Positions 26,850 through 35,488 of a stretch of 64,000 nucleotides of DNA are shown here, piece by piece (the stretch's first letter is position 1; each line of letters starts with the position of its first letter). The notes beneath the pieces are model-generated. The model worked only from the letters and a program-made list of their open reading frames with translations, was not told the DNA's origin and did no database searches. This stretch comes from Variovorax sp. OV700. GTDB lineage: Bacteria; Pseudomonadota; Gammaproteobacteria; Burkholderiales; Burkholderiaceae_C. The position numbers were made by a program, and so were the translations under genes. The stretch lies in contig NZ_FNDR01000009.1 in assembly GCF_900099805.1 (NCBI RefSeq), positions 186,001-250,000 of the forward strand, in the 5' to 3' direction.

Positions 26850-27799
26850 CCGCGCTGAAAGTCGTTTTCGCGGGCACGCCCGAGTTCGCCCGCGTCGCGC
26901 TCGAAGCCATTGCCGCCGCCGGCCATGAAATCACGCTGGTACTGAGCCAGCCCGACCGGCCCGCGGGTCGCGGCATGAAGCTCCAGGCCTCGCCCGTCAA
27001 GCAATGCGCCGTGGCCCACAACTGGCCGGTGGCGCAGCCGCGCAGCCTGCGACTGGACGGCAAGTACCCGGAAGATGCCTCAGCCGCACGCGAGGCCCTT
27101 CTGGCGGCGCAGCCCGACGTGATGGTGGTCGCCGCCTACGGGCTCATCCTGCCGCAGTGGGTGCTCGACCTGCCGAAGTTCGGCTGCCTCAACATCCACG
27201 CCAGCCTGTTGCCGCGCTGGCGCGGCGCAGCGCCGATCCACCGCGCCATCGAAGCCGGCGACGCGCAGACGGGCATCACCATCATGCAGATGGACGCCGG
27301 CCTGGACACGGGCGACATGCTGCTGCGCGAAGCGGTCGACATCGGCGGCGACAACACCGCCCGCCTGCACGACCGCCTGGCCGAGCTAGGCGGCCGCATG
27401 ATCACCCAGGCGCTGGCCGACATCGGCAAGCTGGCGCGCACGCCGCAGCCGGCCGAAGGCATCACCTACGCCAACAAGGTCGAGAAGCAAGAAGCCCAGA
27501 TCGACTGGAACCAGCCCGCCGACGCCATCGTGCGGCGTGTCCGCGCGTTCGATCCCTTTCCGGGCGCCAACAGCCCGCTCGACGGCGAGACCATCAAGCT
27601 CTGGTCCGCGCACGCGGTACCGGGCGAAGTGTCGGCCGCGCCGGGCACCCTCCTGGCCGTGACCGACGCCGGCGTTGCGGTGGCGGCGGCCGGCTCCATC
27701 GTGATGGCGACCGAACTCCAGCGTCCCGGCGGCAAGCGCCTGGCCGTGGCCGATTTCCTGCGCGGCTTCGACCTGAAGCCCGGGCAGCGCTTCGGCTGA
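26846..27799 (+). CDS. fmt: methionyl-tRNA formyltransferase
   Basis: A 317-residue enzyme transferring formyl from 10-formyl-tetrahydrofolate to Met-tRNA(fMet). The N-terminal domain has FAGTPEFARVALEAI, the catalytic NIHASLLPRWRGAAPIHRAI block (Asn, His) and the Asp in MDAGLDTGDM. The C-terminal domain has RAFDPFPGANS. A TTG start at 26846 is used: it overlaps the preceding stop as TTGA, gives the family's N-terminus and length, and no ATG is suitably placed. It overlaps azlC by one base. Confidence 0.95.
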   Translation: MTALKVVFAGTPEFARVALEAIAAAGHEITLVLSQPDRPAGRGMKLQASPVKQCAVAHNWPVAQPRSLRLDGKYPEDASAAREALLAAQPDVMVVAAYGLILPQWVLDLPKFGCLNIHASLLPRWRGAAPIHRAIEAGDAQTGITIMQMDAGLDTGDMLLREAVDIGGDNTARLHDRLAELGGRMITQALADIGKLARTPQPAEGITYANKVEKQEAQIDWNQPADAIVRRVRAFDPFPGANSPLDGETIKLWSAHAVPGEVSAAPGTLLAVTDAGVAVAAAGSIVMATELQRPGGKRLAVADFLRGFDLKPGQRFG

Positions 27800-28539
27800 T
27801 GTTTCTGTCCGCCGCCATTCGCCGCCGGCCCGAGTTCCGCGCGGGCATCCGCGACATGTCGTCGGCCGCGCTGGGCATCGGCGCCTGGGGCCTGATGACC
27901 GGCGTGGCCATGGTCAAGTCGAACATGAGCGTGCTCGAGTCGGTCGCCATGACGCTCTTGGTCTACGCCGGCAGCTCGCAGCTTGCGGCCATTCCGCTGC
28001 TGTTTGCGGGGGCGCCGGCATGGGTGATCCTGGCCACGGGCTTTTGCGTCAACCTGCGCTTCGTGGTGTTCAGCCTTCACCTGCGGCCCTACCTGATGCA
28101 CATGCCGCGCTGGCGCCGCATGACTCACGGCTATCTCACGGCCGACCTCAGCTACGCCCTCTTCACCAGAAAGTACCCCTCGCCACCGCTCGTCGGCGAT
28201 GAGCAGAAGGCTCAGGAGGCCTACCTCACCGGCAACTACTTCGTGACGTGGTGCTCCTGGATGGGCATGAGCCTGTTGGGCATCGCACTGGCCAATTTCA
28301 TTCCGCAGAACTGGGGACTCGGCTTTGCCGGCGTGCTGAGCCTGGTGGCCATTGTTTGTTCGATGGCCACCACGCGGCTGCGCGTGCTGGCCGCGCTGAT
28401 TGCCAGCGTCACTGCCGTAGCCGCCTACGCCCTGCCGCTCAAGCTCAACATCGTGGTGGCCATCGGCGTGGCGGTGCTGCTGTGCTTCTGGCTCGAGAAG
28501 CAGTTCGGACTCGATCCCGACGCGGAGGACGACAAGTGA
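27799..28539 (+). CDS. azlC: AzlC family branched-chain amino acid permease subunit
   Basis: A 246-residue inner-membrane protein with about seven helices. The family core MTLLVYAGSSQLAAIPLL (near 52) and GFCVNLRFVVFSLHLRPYL (near 80-98) is clear. AzlC with AzlD exports branched-chain amino acids or analogues. The ATG at 27799 shares its A with the fmt stop (TGATG). The AzlD partner follows with a GTGA overlap. It appears to be carried at the end of the def-fmt run. Confidence 0.92.
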   Translation: MFLSAAIRRRPEFRAGIRDMSSAALGIGAWGLMTGVAMVKSNMSVLESVAMTLLVYAGSSQLAAIPLLFAGAPAWVILATGFCVNLRFVVFSLHLRPYLMHMPRWRRMTHGYLTADLSYALFTRKYPSPPLVGDEQKAQEAYLTGNYFVTWCSWMGMSLLGIALANFIPQNWGLGFAGVLSLVAIVCSMATTRLRVLAALIASVTAVAAYALPLKLNIVVAIGVAVLLCFWLEKQFGLDPDAEDDK

Positions 28540-28871
28540 GGGGCACCGACCTGTGGACGCTGGGCGTGATCGTCGGCCTGGCCGCGGTCACCGTGCTCAC
28601 CCGCTGTTTCTTCTTCATTCTCGACCGGCCCTGGGGCCTGCCCGAGTGGGCGCACCGCGCCCTGCACTACGCACCGGCCGCGGCGCTCGCGGGCGTGATC
28701 GCACCCGAAATCGTGATGACCCAGGGGCATCTCATCACCACCCTGCACGACGCCCGCCTGTACGCCGCAGTGGTCGGCGCCGCTTACTACTACTGGCGGC
28801 GCGGCGTGTTCGGCACGATGCTGGCGGGCATGGCCGTGTACCTGCCTTTGCACCTGGGGCTCGGCTGGTAG
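28536..28871 (+). CDS. azlD: AzlD family transport protein
   Basis: A 111-residue, four-helix partner of AzlC. The family segment ALHYAPAAALAGVIAPE is present near residue 44. A GTG start at 28536 overlaps the azlC stop (GTGA). The gene ends 18 bases before the stop of the convergent Bug-family gene and no clear terminator hairpin lies between. Confidence 0.88.
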   Translation: MRGTDLWTLGVIVGLAAVTVLTRCFFFILDRPWGLPEWAHRALHYAPAAALAGVIAPEIVMTQGHLITTLHDARLYAAVVGAAYYYWRRGVFGTMLAGMAVYLPLHLGLGW

Positions 28872-28889
28872 CCGGGTGGCGGGGCCATA

Positions 28890-29870
28890 TCAGTCCAGTT
28901 TCACGCCCGCCGCCTGAATGATCTTGCCCCAGCGCTCGCTCTCCGCCCGCGAGAGCGTGTAGAACTCCTGCGGCGTGCCCGGCAGCGCCTCGAAGCCGAA
29001 CTCCGCGAACAGTTTCGCCACCTTCGGTGCCTTCATCGCCTTGTGCAGTTCACCGTTGATGCGCGCCACCGCGTCGGGCGGCATGCCGGCCGGGCCGATC
29101 AGGCCGTGGAATGCATAGGCGTTGACGTCGTTGAAGCCGGCTTCCGTGAAGGTCGGCACATCGGGCAGTGCGCTCGCACGCTGCGGCAGCGCGATCGCCA
29201 GCACGCGCACCTTGCCCGCCTTGATGATCGGCAGGCCCGAAGCCAGGTCGAGCATCATCGTCGGCACCTGGCCGCCCATCACGTCGGTCATGGCGGGCGC
29301 GGCGCCCTTGTAGGGCACGTGCGTGATGCTGATCCCGGCCTTCTGCTTGAAGAGCTCCATCGCCATGTGGTGCGGCGAGCCGTTGCCCGGCGAGGCGTAG
29401 CTCACCTTCTCCGGGTTGGCCTTCACGTAGCGCACGAACTCGGCCACGTTCTTTGCGGGAAAGTCGGGGTGCACGACCAGCGCCACCGGGAAGCGGCCGA
29501 TGGTGCCGATGTACGTGAAATCGCTCGCGGGCTTGTAGGGCAGCTTGGCGAACATGTGCTCGTTGAAGAGCAGCGCCGCGTTCTCGGCCTGCATGATCGT
29601 GTAGCCGTCGGGCTTGGCCTGCATCAGCACCGACACGCCGATGTTGGTGGATGCGCCCGGCCGGTTGTCGATGATCAGCGGCTGCCCGAGCGATAGCTGC
29701 ATCGCCTCCGCCAATGCGCGCGCCAGGTTGTCGGTGCCGCCGCCGGCCACGTAGGGCACGATCCATTTCACGGGCTGGCTCGGGTAGGCCGCCTGCTGCT
29801 GCTGCGCGGATGCAAAGGAGCTGGCGGCCAGCGCGAGGGCTGCGGCCAGGAGGGGAAGGAAGCGTTTCAT
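28890..29870 (-). CDS. Bug-family (TctC) tripartite tricarboxylate substrate-binding protein
   Basis: A 326-residue periplasmic binding protein. The signal peptide is MKRFLPLLAAALALAASSFASAQ (cleavage near residue 23). Family landmarks are YPSQPVKWIVPYVAGGGTD, IDNRPGAS and HVPYKGAAPAMTDVMGGQV. The ATG at 29870 begins the signal peptide. It is the last gene of the catabolic operon whose other members are a VOC protein, alpha/beta hydrolase, FAD hydroxylase, DUF2783 and MBL-fold protein. Bug proteins are very numerous in this family of bacteria and usually lack dedicated TctAB genes, as here. It probably binds the carboxylated substrate of this pathway. Confidence 0.9.
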   Translation of the reverse strand: MKRFLPLLAAALALAASSFASAQQQQAAYPSQPVKWIVPYVAGGGTDNLARALAEAMQLSLGQPLIIDNRPGASTNIGVSVLMQAKPDGYTIMQAENAALLFNEHMFAKLPYKPASDFTYIGTIGRFPVALVVHPDFPAKNVAEFVRYVKANPEKVSYASPGNGSPHHMAMELFKQKAGISITHVPYKGAAPAMTDVMGGQVPTMMLDLASGLPIIKAGKVRVLAIALPQRASALPDVPTFTEAGFNDVNAYAFHGLIGPAGMPPDAVARINGELHKAMKAPKVAKLFAEFGFEALPGTPQEFYTLSRAESERWGKIIQAAGVKLD

Positions 29871-29911
29871 CGTCTTTTGTCTCCGTTGCTTGTCTTGAAA
29901 TCGTTCGCGGG

Positions 29912-30889
29912 TCAATCGCCGCGGAGCGTCTGCCAGAGCTCGCGGTCGCGCTCCGCCGTCCACACCACGGGATGCTCGATGCCGCGCAGCTCGTCATACG
30001 CGCGCGATACGTCGAAGGGCAGCACGTGCTGGAACACGGGCCAGGTGCCGAAGCGCGGCGCCATGGCCGCCTCTGCTCGCGCGAAACAGCCCTTGAGCGT
30101 TTCGCCTGCGGCAATGCCGGCCTTCACGCTGCCCAGCAACGTCCCGAGAAAAGCCTTGGTGAGCCCGATGGCCTCGGCGCACGCGGCTTCGTCCTGCAGC
30201 ACCGCGCCGCGTCCCGGCACCAGCACGCTCGGCTTCAGCGCCAGCACGGCGTCGAGCGTGCCGGCCCAGTCGCCGATGTAGGCGTCGCCCGCATACACGC
30301 CGCAGTGGTTCTCGACCACGTCGCCCGAGAACAGCACGCCGCAGTCGGGCAGCCACGCCACCGTGTCGCCGCTCGAATGGCCGCGGCCCAGTGCCATCAA
30401 GCGAAGCTCACGGCCCAGGCCAGGGCGCGGGCCGAGCCACAGGCTCATCTCGCGCTCGAAGCTCATCGTCGGGAACGTGAGGCCCGGAATCTCTTCCACG
30501 CCCGCGAACAGGCGTGGAAAGCGGCCGACCTCCGAATCGAAATCGGCCTGTCCGCGCGTGCGGATCCAGTCGAGCGTGCCGTTGCTCGCGACGATGGCCT
30601 CGACCTCGTCGAAGGCACTGGCGCCCATCACGCGCACCGCGTGGTAGTGCGTGAGCACGATGGTCTTGATGGGCTTGTCGGTCACCGTGCGGATGGCCGC
30701 GAGAAAGTCGCGCGCCATGCGCGGCGTGGGACGCGTGTCGATCAGCACCACCTGTTCGTCGCCGACAACGAAGCCGCAGTTCGGATCGAAATCGCTGATG
30801 TAGCCGTACACGCCGGGCGCGAGTTCCCGCAGCCGGGGTTTCTGCTCACGCGTGTCGGAGGCAGAGGCGAAGGAGACGTTGGCGTTCAT
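29912..30889 (-). CDS. MBL-fold metallo-hydrolase with degenerate HxHxDH motif
   Basis: A 325-residue protein of the metallo-beta-lactamase fold. The first metal motif reads THYHAVR (H81, H83), so the usual Asp and second His of HxHxDH are replaced by Val-Arg. Later motifs, GRGHSSGDTVAW, FSGDVVENH and VPGRG, are in place. I recall the HYHAVR variant as a recurring subfamily, so the change may be functional and not decay. It lies between DUF2783 (four-base ATGA overlap) and the Bug gene. It may hydrolyse a lactone or thioester in the pathway. Confidence 0.82.
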   Translation of the reverse strand: MNANVSFASASDTREQKPRLRELAPGVYGYISDFDPNCGFVVGDEQVVLIDTRPTPRMARDFLAAIRTVTDKPIKTIVLTHYHAVRVMGASAFDEVEAIVASNGTLDWIRTRGQADFDSEVGRFPRLFAGVEEIPGLTFPTMSFEREMSLWLGPRPGLGRELRLMALGRGHSSGDTVAWLPDCGVLFSGDVVENHCGVYAGDAYIGDWAGTLDAVLALKPSVLVPGRGAVLQDEAACAEAIGLTKAFLGTLLGSVKAGIAAGETLKGCFARAEAAMAPRFGTWPVFQHVLPFDVSRAYDELRGIEHPVVWTAERDRELWQTLRGD

Positions 30890-31089
30890 GGGGCTTTGCT
30901 AGTGGGGGAGTCTTCGACCGCCGCGCGGATGCAGGCCAGCAGCACGTCCTGGTCGCCGCACTGGTTGGCCAGCAGCAATACGAGGCGGGCGTTGAGGTCG
31001 GCGCTTTGCGCGCCGTCCAGGCCTTCATGCGCGGCGAGCAAGGCCGCGTAGAAGCCGTCGGGATCGGGGATGCGGGGCTCGGTGATCAT
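30886..31089 (-). CDS. DUF2783 small protein
   Basis: A 67-residue acidic helical protein (starts MITEPRIPDPDGFYAALLAA, contains LVLLLANQCGDQDVL). I recognise it as DUF2783, a small family found next to FAD-dependent aromatic hydroxylases. It overlaps the hydroxylase gene upstream and the MBL-fold gene downstream (both ATGA). A role as a helper subunit of the hydroxylase is inferred from constant association only. Confidence 0.75.
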   Translation of the reverse strand: MITEPRIPDPDGFYAALLAAHEGLDGAQSADLNARLVLLLANQCGDQDVLLACIRAAVEDSPTSKAP

Positions 31090-32735
31090 TGGGTGGTGTT
31101 CAGGGCAAGGGCTGTGCGCAACGCATTGGCGACCGATTCGGCAGTGGCCTGCGCGAGCAGCGCCGCGCGATAGGCATCGGGACGCACGAGCACAAAGCTG
31201 CCCGGATCGCCGATGCCCAGATGGCTGGTGAGCCGATCGTCGGCTTGCAGCGTCGGCAGGTCGCTGTCGCCGCCGATGGCCAGCAGCCGCAAGGGGAGCG
31301 ATGCCGTTGCCTCCATGGCCGCCTTGGCCCGGTCGGGTGTCGGGGAAAGCCATAGTCCGAGGCACTGCGTGCCCTCCGCCAGCAACTGCATCAGCGTCGT
31401 CTCGCGCCCATCGGCCCAGCGCAGCGGCAGGTTCTGCACGGTGCGCCCACCCTCGGGCAATTGGGGCGCGGATGGATAGTCATTGGCGACCGACATGCGG
31501 CCGGTGTTCACCAGCGCCCGCGCGAACGGGTAGCGCGCAGCCAGCGCCACCACGGCGCGGCGCAGCGTGTGCTCGGCCGGCGAACGCGGCGCGAGGAAGC
31601 GCGCCGAGCGGCTCGTCACTTCGAGGTTCTGCCGTGCCGCGGGCTGGCGTTCGGCGTTGTAGCTGTCGAGCAGCGCGTCGCCGGCCTGCCCTTGTGCGAC
31701 CAGCGCGAGCTTCCATCCGAGGTTCGCGGCGTCCTGGATGCCGCTGTTGCCGCCGCGGGCGCCGAAGGGGCTCACCACGTGCGCAGCGTCACCGATGAAG
31801 AACACGTGGCCGTGGCGGAAGCTGTCGAGCAGGTGGTCGCGGTAGCCGTACGGGCCGATCCACACAAACTCGAACTCCACACCCGGCCCGAGCCGCGCGC
31901 GCAGCCGCGCGCCCGCCACTTCGGGCTGGCTGATGGTGGCCGGATCGCAGTCCTCGGGCATCTGGTAGTCGATGCGCCACACGCCATCGGCCATCAGGTG
32001 CTGCCACACGCCACGGCCTTCGTTGAAAGGGGCGTCGACCCAGGTCCATCGTTCGACCGGCAAAGGCTTCTTGAAGCGCACGTCGCTGATGCACCAGCGG
32101 TCGGTGCTACGCGACGAATGCGTATCGATGCCGAGCTGCGTGCGGATCGGGCTGTTGGCGCCCGTGGCGTCGATCAGCCGGTCGGCCTCGATCGTGTAGC
32201 GGCCCGCGGGCGTCTCGACGTCGATGCGCACGCCGTCGCCGAGCGGCTCCACGCGCGTCACCCGGCTCTTCCACCGCAGGTCGGTGAGGCCGAGCTCGAG
32301 AATGCGCTCGACCAGGAACCACTCGAGATAGAACTGCTGCAGGTTGATGAACGGCGGCTGCCTGGAGACGCTGTTCGCTTGCAGGTTGAAGTTGTAGACC
32401 TCCTGTTCGCCCGAGAAGGTGCGCCCGAACGACCACGTGACGCCCTTGGCCGCGATGCGCTCGTAGATGCCCAGGCGCTCGAAAATCTCAAGGCTCTTCT
32501 GCGCATAGCAGATGCCGCGCGACGAGGCGCCGCGCACGCCGACGGTGTCGTCTTCGTCCAGCAGCACGGCACGCACCCCGCGTTGCGCCAGGTCGCAGGC
32601 CAGCGTGAGGCCCGAGGGCCCGGCGCCAACGATCACGATCGGGTGCCGAACGATCCGGGGGTTGCCCAGTTCGGGCGGCGGCGTGAAGGGCCAGCTCGGA
32701 AGCTCGTAGGCCGGCGCAAATGCAAAGCTTTCCAT
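31086..32735 (-). CDS. FAD-dependent aromatic hydroxylase, MhpA/PheA-like
   Basis: A 549-residue flavoprotein monooxygenase of the p-hydroxybenzoate hydroxylase class. FAD-binding GAGPSG is at residues 37-42, and FFIGDAAHVVSPFGARGGN, the second FAD motif, is near residue 310. A C-terminal thioredoxin-like domain (about 430-545) completes the MhpA/TetX-2 architecture. It would hydroxylate an aromatic ring with NAD(P)H and O2. The ATG at 32735 starts the protein; the longer reading frame runs through the neighbour. It sits seven bases after the alpha/beta hydrolase gene in the operon. Confidence 0.88.
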   Translation of the reverse strand: MESFAFAPAYELPSWPFTPPPELGNPRIVRHPIVIVGAGPSGLTLACDLAQRGVRAVLLDEDDTVGVRGASSRGICYAQKSLEIFERLGIYERIAAKGVTWSFGRTFSGEQEVYNFNLQANSVSRQPPFINLQQFYLEWFLVERILELGLTDLRWKSRVTRVEPLGDGVRIDVETPAGRYTIEADRLIDATGANSPIRTQLGIDTHSSRSTDRWCISDVRFKKPLPVERWTWVDAPFNEGRGVWQHLMADGVWRIDYQMPEDCDPATISQPEVAGARLRARLGPGVEFEFVWIGPYGYRDHLLDSFRHGHVFFIGDAAHVVSPFGARGGNSGIQDAANLGWKLALVAQGQAGDALLDSYNAERQPAARQNLEVTSRSARFLAPRSPAEHTLRRAVVALAARYPFARALVNTGRMSVANDYPSAPQLPEGGRTVQNLPLRWADGRETTLMQLLAEGTQCLGLWLSPTPDRAKAAMEATASLPLRLLAIGGDSDLPTLQADDRLTSHLGIGDPGSFVLVRPDAYRAALLAQATAESVANALRTALALNTTQ

Positions 32736-32742
32736 GTTTCTT

Positions 32743-33864
32743 CTACAGCGCGTGCGCGAATTCGGCGATGGCATCCGCTGCCTTGGGCACCAGCTCGGGC
32801 TGACCTGCGAGATAGTGATTGCCGCCCCCGATATCGACGTTGCGGATGCGCGCGCCGCCCGCGGCAAGCCACGCATCGCGCGTGCTCGGAAAGGTCGATT
32901 GGTCGCCCGTGTAGGTCAGCAGCAGATTGGGCACCGTGGTGCGTGCGAGGTTGGTGGGCCCGTCGGCCTGCGAGCGCGACGACCATTGCGAAAGAAAGGC
33001 CGTGAGCGAGGTGGTGCGCCCCATCGCGTTGGCCGAATAGTTCACCTGCCGCGCATCGCCCCACACGCTGCCCGGCAGGCGGTCGTTGGCGTCGAGCGAA
33101 AGATCGACGCAGCGCGGATCGGCGTGCGTGCGGTAGACGATGAAGGCCTGGTCGCGCGGAGCGCCCGGCGTGTTCCGAAGCAATGCGAGGCGGTCGACGC
33201 ACCACTGCTCGATGCGATCGAGCCGTGCCTTCTGCGCGGCGCTGAAGCGCATCAGAAAGTCGGCGTCGTAGGGCACGCGGCGGCGCGGGTCGTACATGTC
33301 GAGCTCGGGGTCCACCGAAAGCGGGTCGTGCTCGTCGGTGACCGAGGGATCGATCCAGTCGCGCATCAGCCGCGTGCGGCCCAGGTGCGCGGCGCACAGC
33401 GCAATGCCGTCCACCGGCGGCAGGTCGCTCGGGTGCAGGTGGGTCGGGTCGCCGTCGGGAAAATGCGTGGCCGTGAGCTTCTCGGCCTGCGCCTGGTAGA
33501 AGCTCGCGAGCGCCGCGCCGCCCGAGTTGCCGATGAGAAACACCTTTTCGTAGCCGGCCGCGCGCAGGTACTGCACGCCGGCGCCCAGGTCCTGGATCGC
33601 GCGCTCCATCAAGAGCACCGTGTCGTTCCCCACGTAGCGCGAGTTCAGCCCCATGCAGCAGATACCGCGCTCGGCCAGCGGGCCGATCAGGTAATGGCCC
33701 ATGAAGTTGCTGGTCGGGTGCATCACGATGGCCGCGATCTTTTTCGGCCCCAGCGGCGCGCGAAACGCGCCGTAGATGCGCGGGCGCAGCATCTGCAGGC
33801 CCGACTGGCTTTCCATGGCCGCGCCGGGTTTCACATCGATGACGGCGAGTTGCAGTTCAGACAT
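32743..33864 (-). CDS. alpha/beta hydrolase
   Basis: A 373-residue alpha/beta hydrolase-fold protein with the nucleophile elbow GNSGGA near residue 130 and an N-terminal strand-rich region (MHPTSNFMGHYL). No signal peptide is seen, so it is cytoplasmic. The start ATG at 33864 overlaps the VOC gene by eight bases and has an AAGG eight bases upstream; the reading frame continues further but only into the VOC gene. In the operon it may hydrolyse an ester or a ring-fission product. The substrate is unknown. Confidence 0.82.
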   Translation of the reverse strand: MSELQLAVIDVKPGAAMESQSGLQMLRPRIYGAFRAPLGPKKIAAIVMHPTSNFMGHYLIGPLAERGICCMGLNSRYVGNDTVLLMERAIQDLGAGVQYLRAAGYEKVFLIGNSGGAALASFYQAQAEKLTATHFPDGDPTHLHPSDLPPVDGIALCAAHLGRTRLMRDWIDPSVTDEHDPLSVDPELDMYDPRRRVPYDADFLMRFSAAQKARLDRIEQWCVDRLALLRNTPGAPRDQAFIVYRTHADPRCVDLSLDANDRLPGSVWGDARQVNYSANAMGRTTSLTAFLSQWSSRSQADGPTNLARTTVPNLLLTYTGDQSTFPSTRDAWLAAGGARIRNVDIGGGNHYLAGQPELVPKAADAIAEFAHAL

Positions 33865-34405
33865 TCGCATCGCCTTTCGCTGCACGAAGCTCCGCCTTGC
33901 GTGCGGTCCACGCATCGAGGTCCGCGCGGGCGCGCCGCGCATGCGCATCCATCTCGGCCTGCGGCACGGTCGGCGTGGTGAGTTCCACGCGGATGCCGTT
34001 GGGGTCGAAGAAATAGATCGACTCGATGATGTGGTGGTCGGTCACGCCCAGCACTTCCACGCCCGCGCCTTCGAGCCGCGCCTTGGCAGCCAGAAGGTCT
34101 TCGACGGAATCCACGCGCAGTGCAATGTGGTTCACCCACGCGGGCGTGTTGGGCGAAGGCAGTGCGGCCACGTCGTCGCCCAGGTCGAAGAAGGCGATGT
34201 ACGAGCCATCGCGCATCTGAAAAAAGATGTGCACGTAGGGGCAGTACTCGCCCGTGCTCGGCACGTGGTCGCTCTTGATGACGTGGGCGAGCGGCAGGCC
34301 CAGCAGGTCCTCGTAGAAGCGGCGGGTTTCCTCGCTGTCGCGGCAGCGCCAGGCGAAATGGTGCAGCCCGCGAACTGGCGGGGCCGCGTTGGCAGTCGTC
34401 GGCAT
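33857..34405 (-). CDS. VOC-family protein, possible extradiol dioxygenase or glyoxalase
   Basis: A 182-residue vicinal-oxygen-chelate protein. Two beta-alpha-beta-beta-beta modules are visible. Likely metal ligands are H in GLHHFAWRC (near 15), H in WVNHIALRV (near 95) and the E in NGIRVELTT (near 143), the usual His-His-Glu triad. It is the first gene of the catabolic operon, transcribed away from the LysR gene. The substrate is unassigned: extradiol ring cleavage would fit the FAD hydroxylase and hydrolase beside it, but the small size also allows a lyase. Confidence 0.82.
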   Translation of the reverse strand: MPTTANAAPPVRGLHHFAWRCRDSEETRRFYEDLLGLPLAHVIKSDHVPSTGEYCPYVHIFFQMRDGSYIAFFDLGDDVAALPSPNTPAWVNHIALRVDSVEDLLAAKARLEGAGVEVLGVTDHHIIESIYFFDPNGIRVELTTPTVPQAEMDAHARRARADLDAWTARKAELRAAKGDANV

Positions 34406-34466
34406 GGCTTGTCTCCGGTAAGCCGTGATTGGGCGATGTCGCGTCTTATGATGCAATCGAAATTAA

Positions 34467-34482
34467 TTCATCCATTGATGAA
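34467..34482. promoter_or_regulatory. palindrome in the LysR/VOC divergent gap
   Basis: TTCATC-CATT-GATGAA, a perfect 16-bp inverted repeat, lies eight bases before the LysR start and within the 85-base gap shared with the VOC operon. Size and place suit a LysR-type operator controlling both. The sequence around it is AT-rich against a GC-rich background. Confidence 0.45.
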
Positions 34483-34490
34483 ATAGTCAT

Positions 34491-35399
34491 ATGAATCTGA
34501 CCCTGCGCCAATTGCGCGCCTTCGCGGCCGTGGCCGAAACCGGCAGCTTCACCGCCGCGGCGCAGCAGCTGCACCTCACGCAGTCGGCGCTCAGCGTGCT
34601 GGTACGTGAGCTCGAGCGCGAAATGGGCGTTCAACTGCTCGACCGCCACACGCGCCGCGTGCAGCTCTCGGAGGCCGGCCGCGAGTTCCTGCCCTCGGTG
34701 CACCGGCTGCTCGGCGACCTCACGACCGCGGTAGCTGGCGTGACGGATTTGCGTGACAAGAAGAAAGGTGTGTTGCGTCTTGCAGCGCCGCAACTCATGG
34801 CCTGCACCCTGATGCCGCGCGTGATTGCGGTCTACCGCCAGGCCTATCCCGATGTCGACGTGCGCCTGGCCGACACGCTGCCGGAGCACCTGCTGGCCGG
34901 CGTGATGGCCGGCGACGTGGAGCTTGCGGTGGGGCAGGACGTGGCGGTGGATGCCGCCATCGAGCGCCGCACGCTCCTGCGCGACCGGCACTGGCTGATC
35001 TGCCCGCCCGGCCATGCCTTTGCCAAGCGCCGCAAGGTGCGTTGGCACGAGTTGGAGCCCTACACCTTCATTGCGCCCACGCGGGACTTTCGCCAGCGCG
35101 TGCTGCCCGAACTGGCGCCCGCAGAGCGCGACTACATGCTGCGCCCGGCGACGCAGGAGGTGTCGTACATGACCACGGCGCTCGGCATGGTGGCGTCGGG
35201 CCTGGGGCTCACCGTGTGCCCCACCTATTCGGCGCCGCTGGTGCGCGCCCACGGCCTGCAAATGGTGCGGCTGGAGTCGCCCGACTTTCATCGCGAGGTC
35301 TGCGTCTACAGCGCTGCCCGGCGCTCCCTCTCGCCCGCCGCCGCGAGCTTTGTCGAGGTCCTCGAACGCTTTGCCCGGGAGCAGCAAAAAGGCGGCTGA
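34491..35399 (+). CDS. LysR family transcriptional regulator
   Basis: A 302-residue regulator. The winged helix-turn-helix is in residues 1-60 (LRQLRAFAAVAETGSFTAAAQQLHLTQSALS), followed by a two-lobed ligand domain. It is transcribed away from the VOC/hydrolase/hydroxylase operon and most likely activates it in response to the pathway's substrate. The start ATG has no good Shine-Dalgarno but lies directly after an AT-rich promoter stretch, so the leader may be very short. Confidence 0.92.
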   Translation: MNLTLRQLRAFAAVAETGSFTAAAQQLHLTQSALSVLVRELEREMGVQLLDRHTRRVQLSEAGREFLPSVHRLLGDLTTAVAGVTDLRDKKKGVLRLAAPQLMACTLMPRVIAVYRQAYPDVDVRLADTLPEHLLAGVMAGDVELAVGQDVAVDAAIERRTLLRDRHWLICPPGHAFAKRRKVRWHELEPYTFIAPTRDFRQRVLPELAPAERDYMLRPATQEVSYMTTALGMVASGLGLTVCPTYSAPLVRAHGLQMVRLESPDFHREVCVYSAARRSLSPAAASFVEVLERFAREQQKGG

Positions 35400-35488
35400 A
35401 AGCATCGGCGTGCGGCATGACTCGGGTAGGGCCCTCGCGGGGCGAAACCTACAATGCGGGCGACTTGTCTTCCACCACCTCCAGATCC

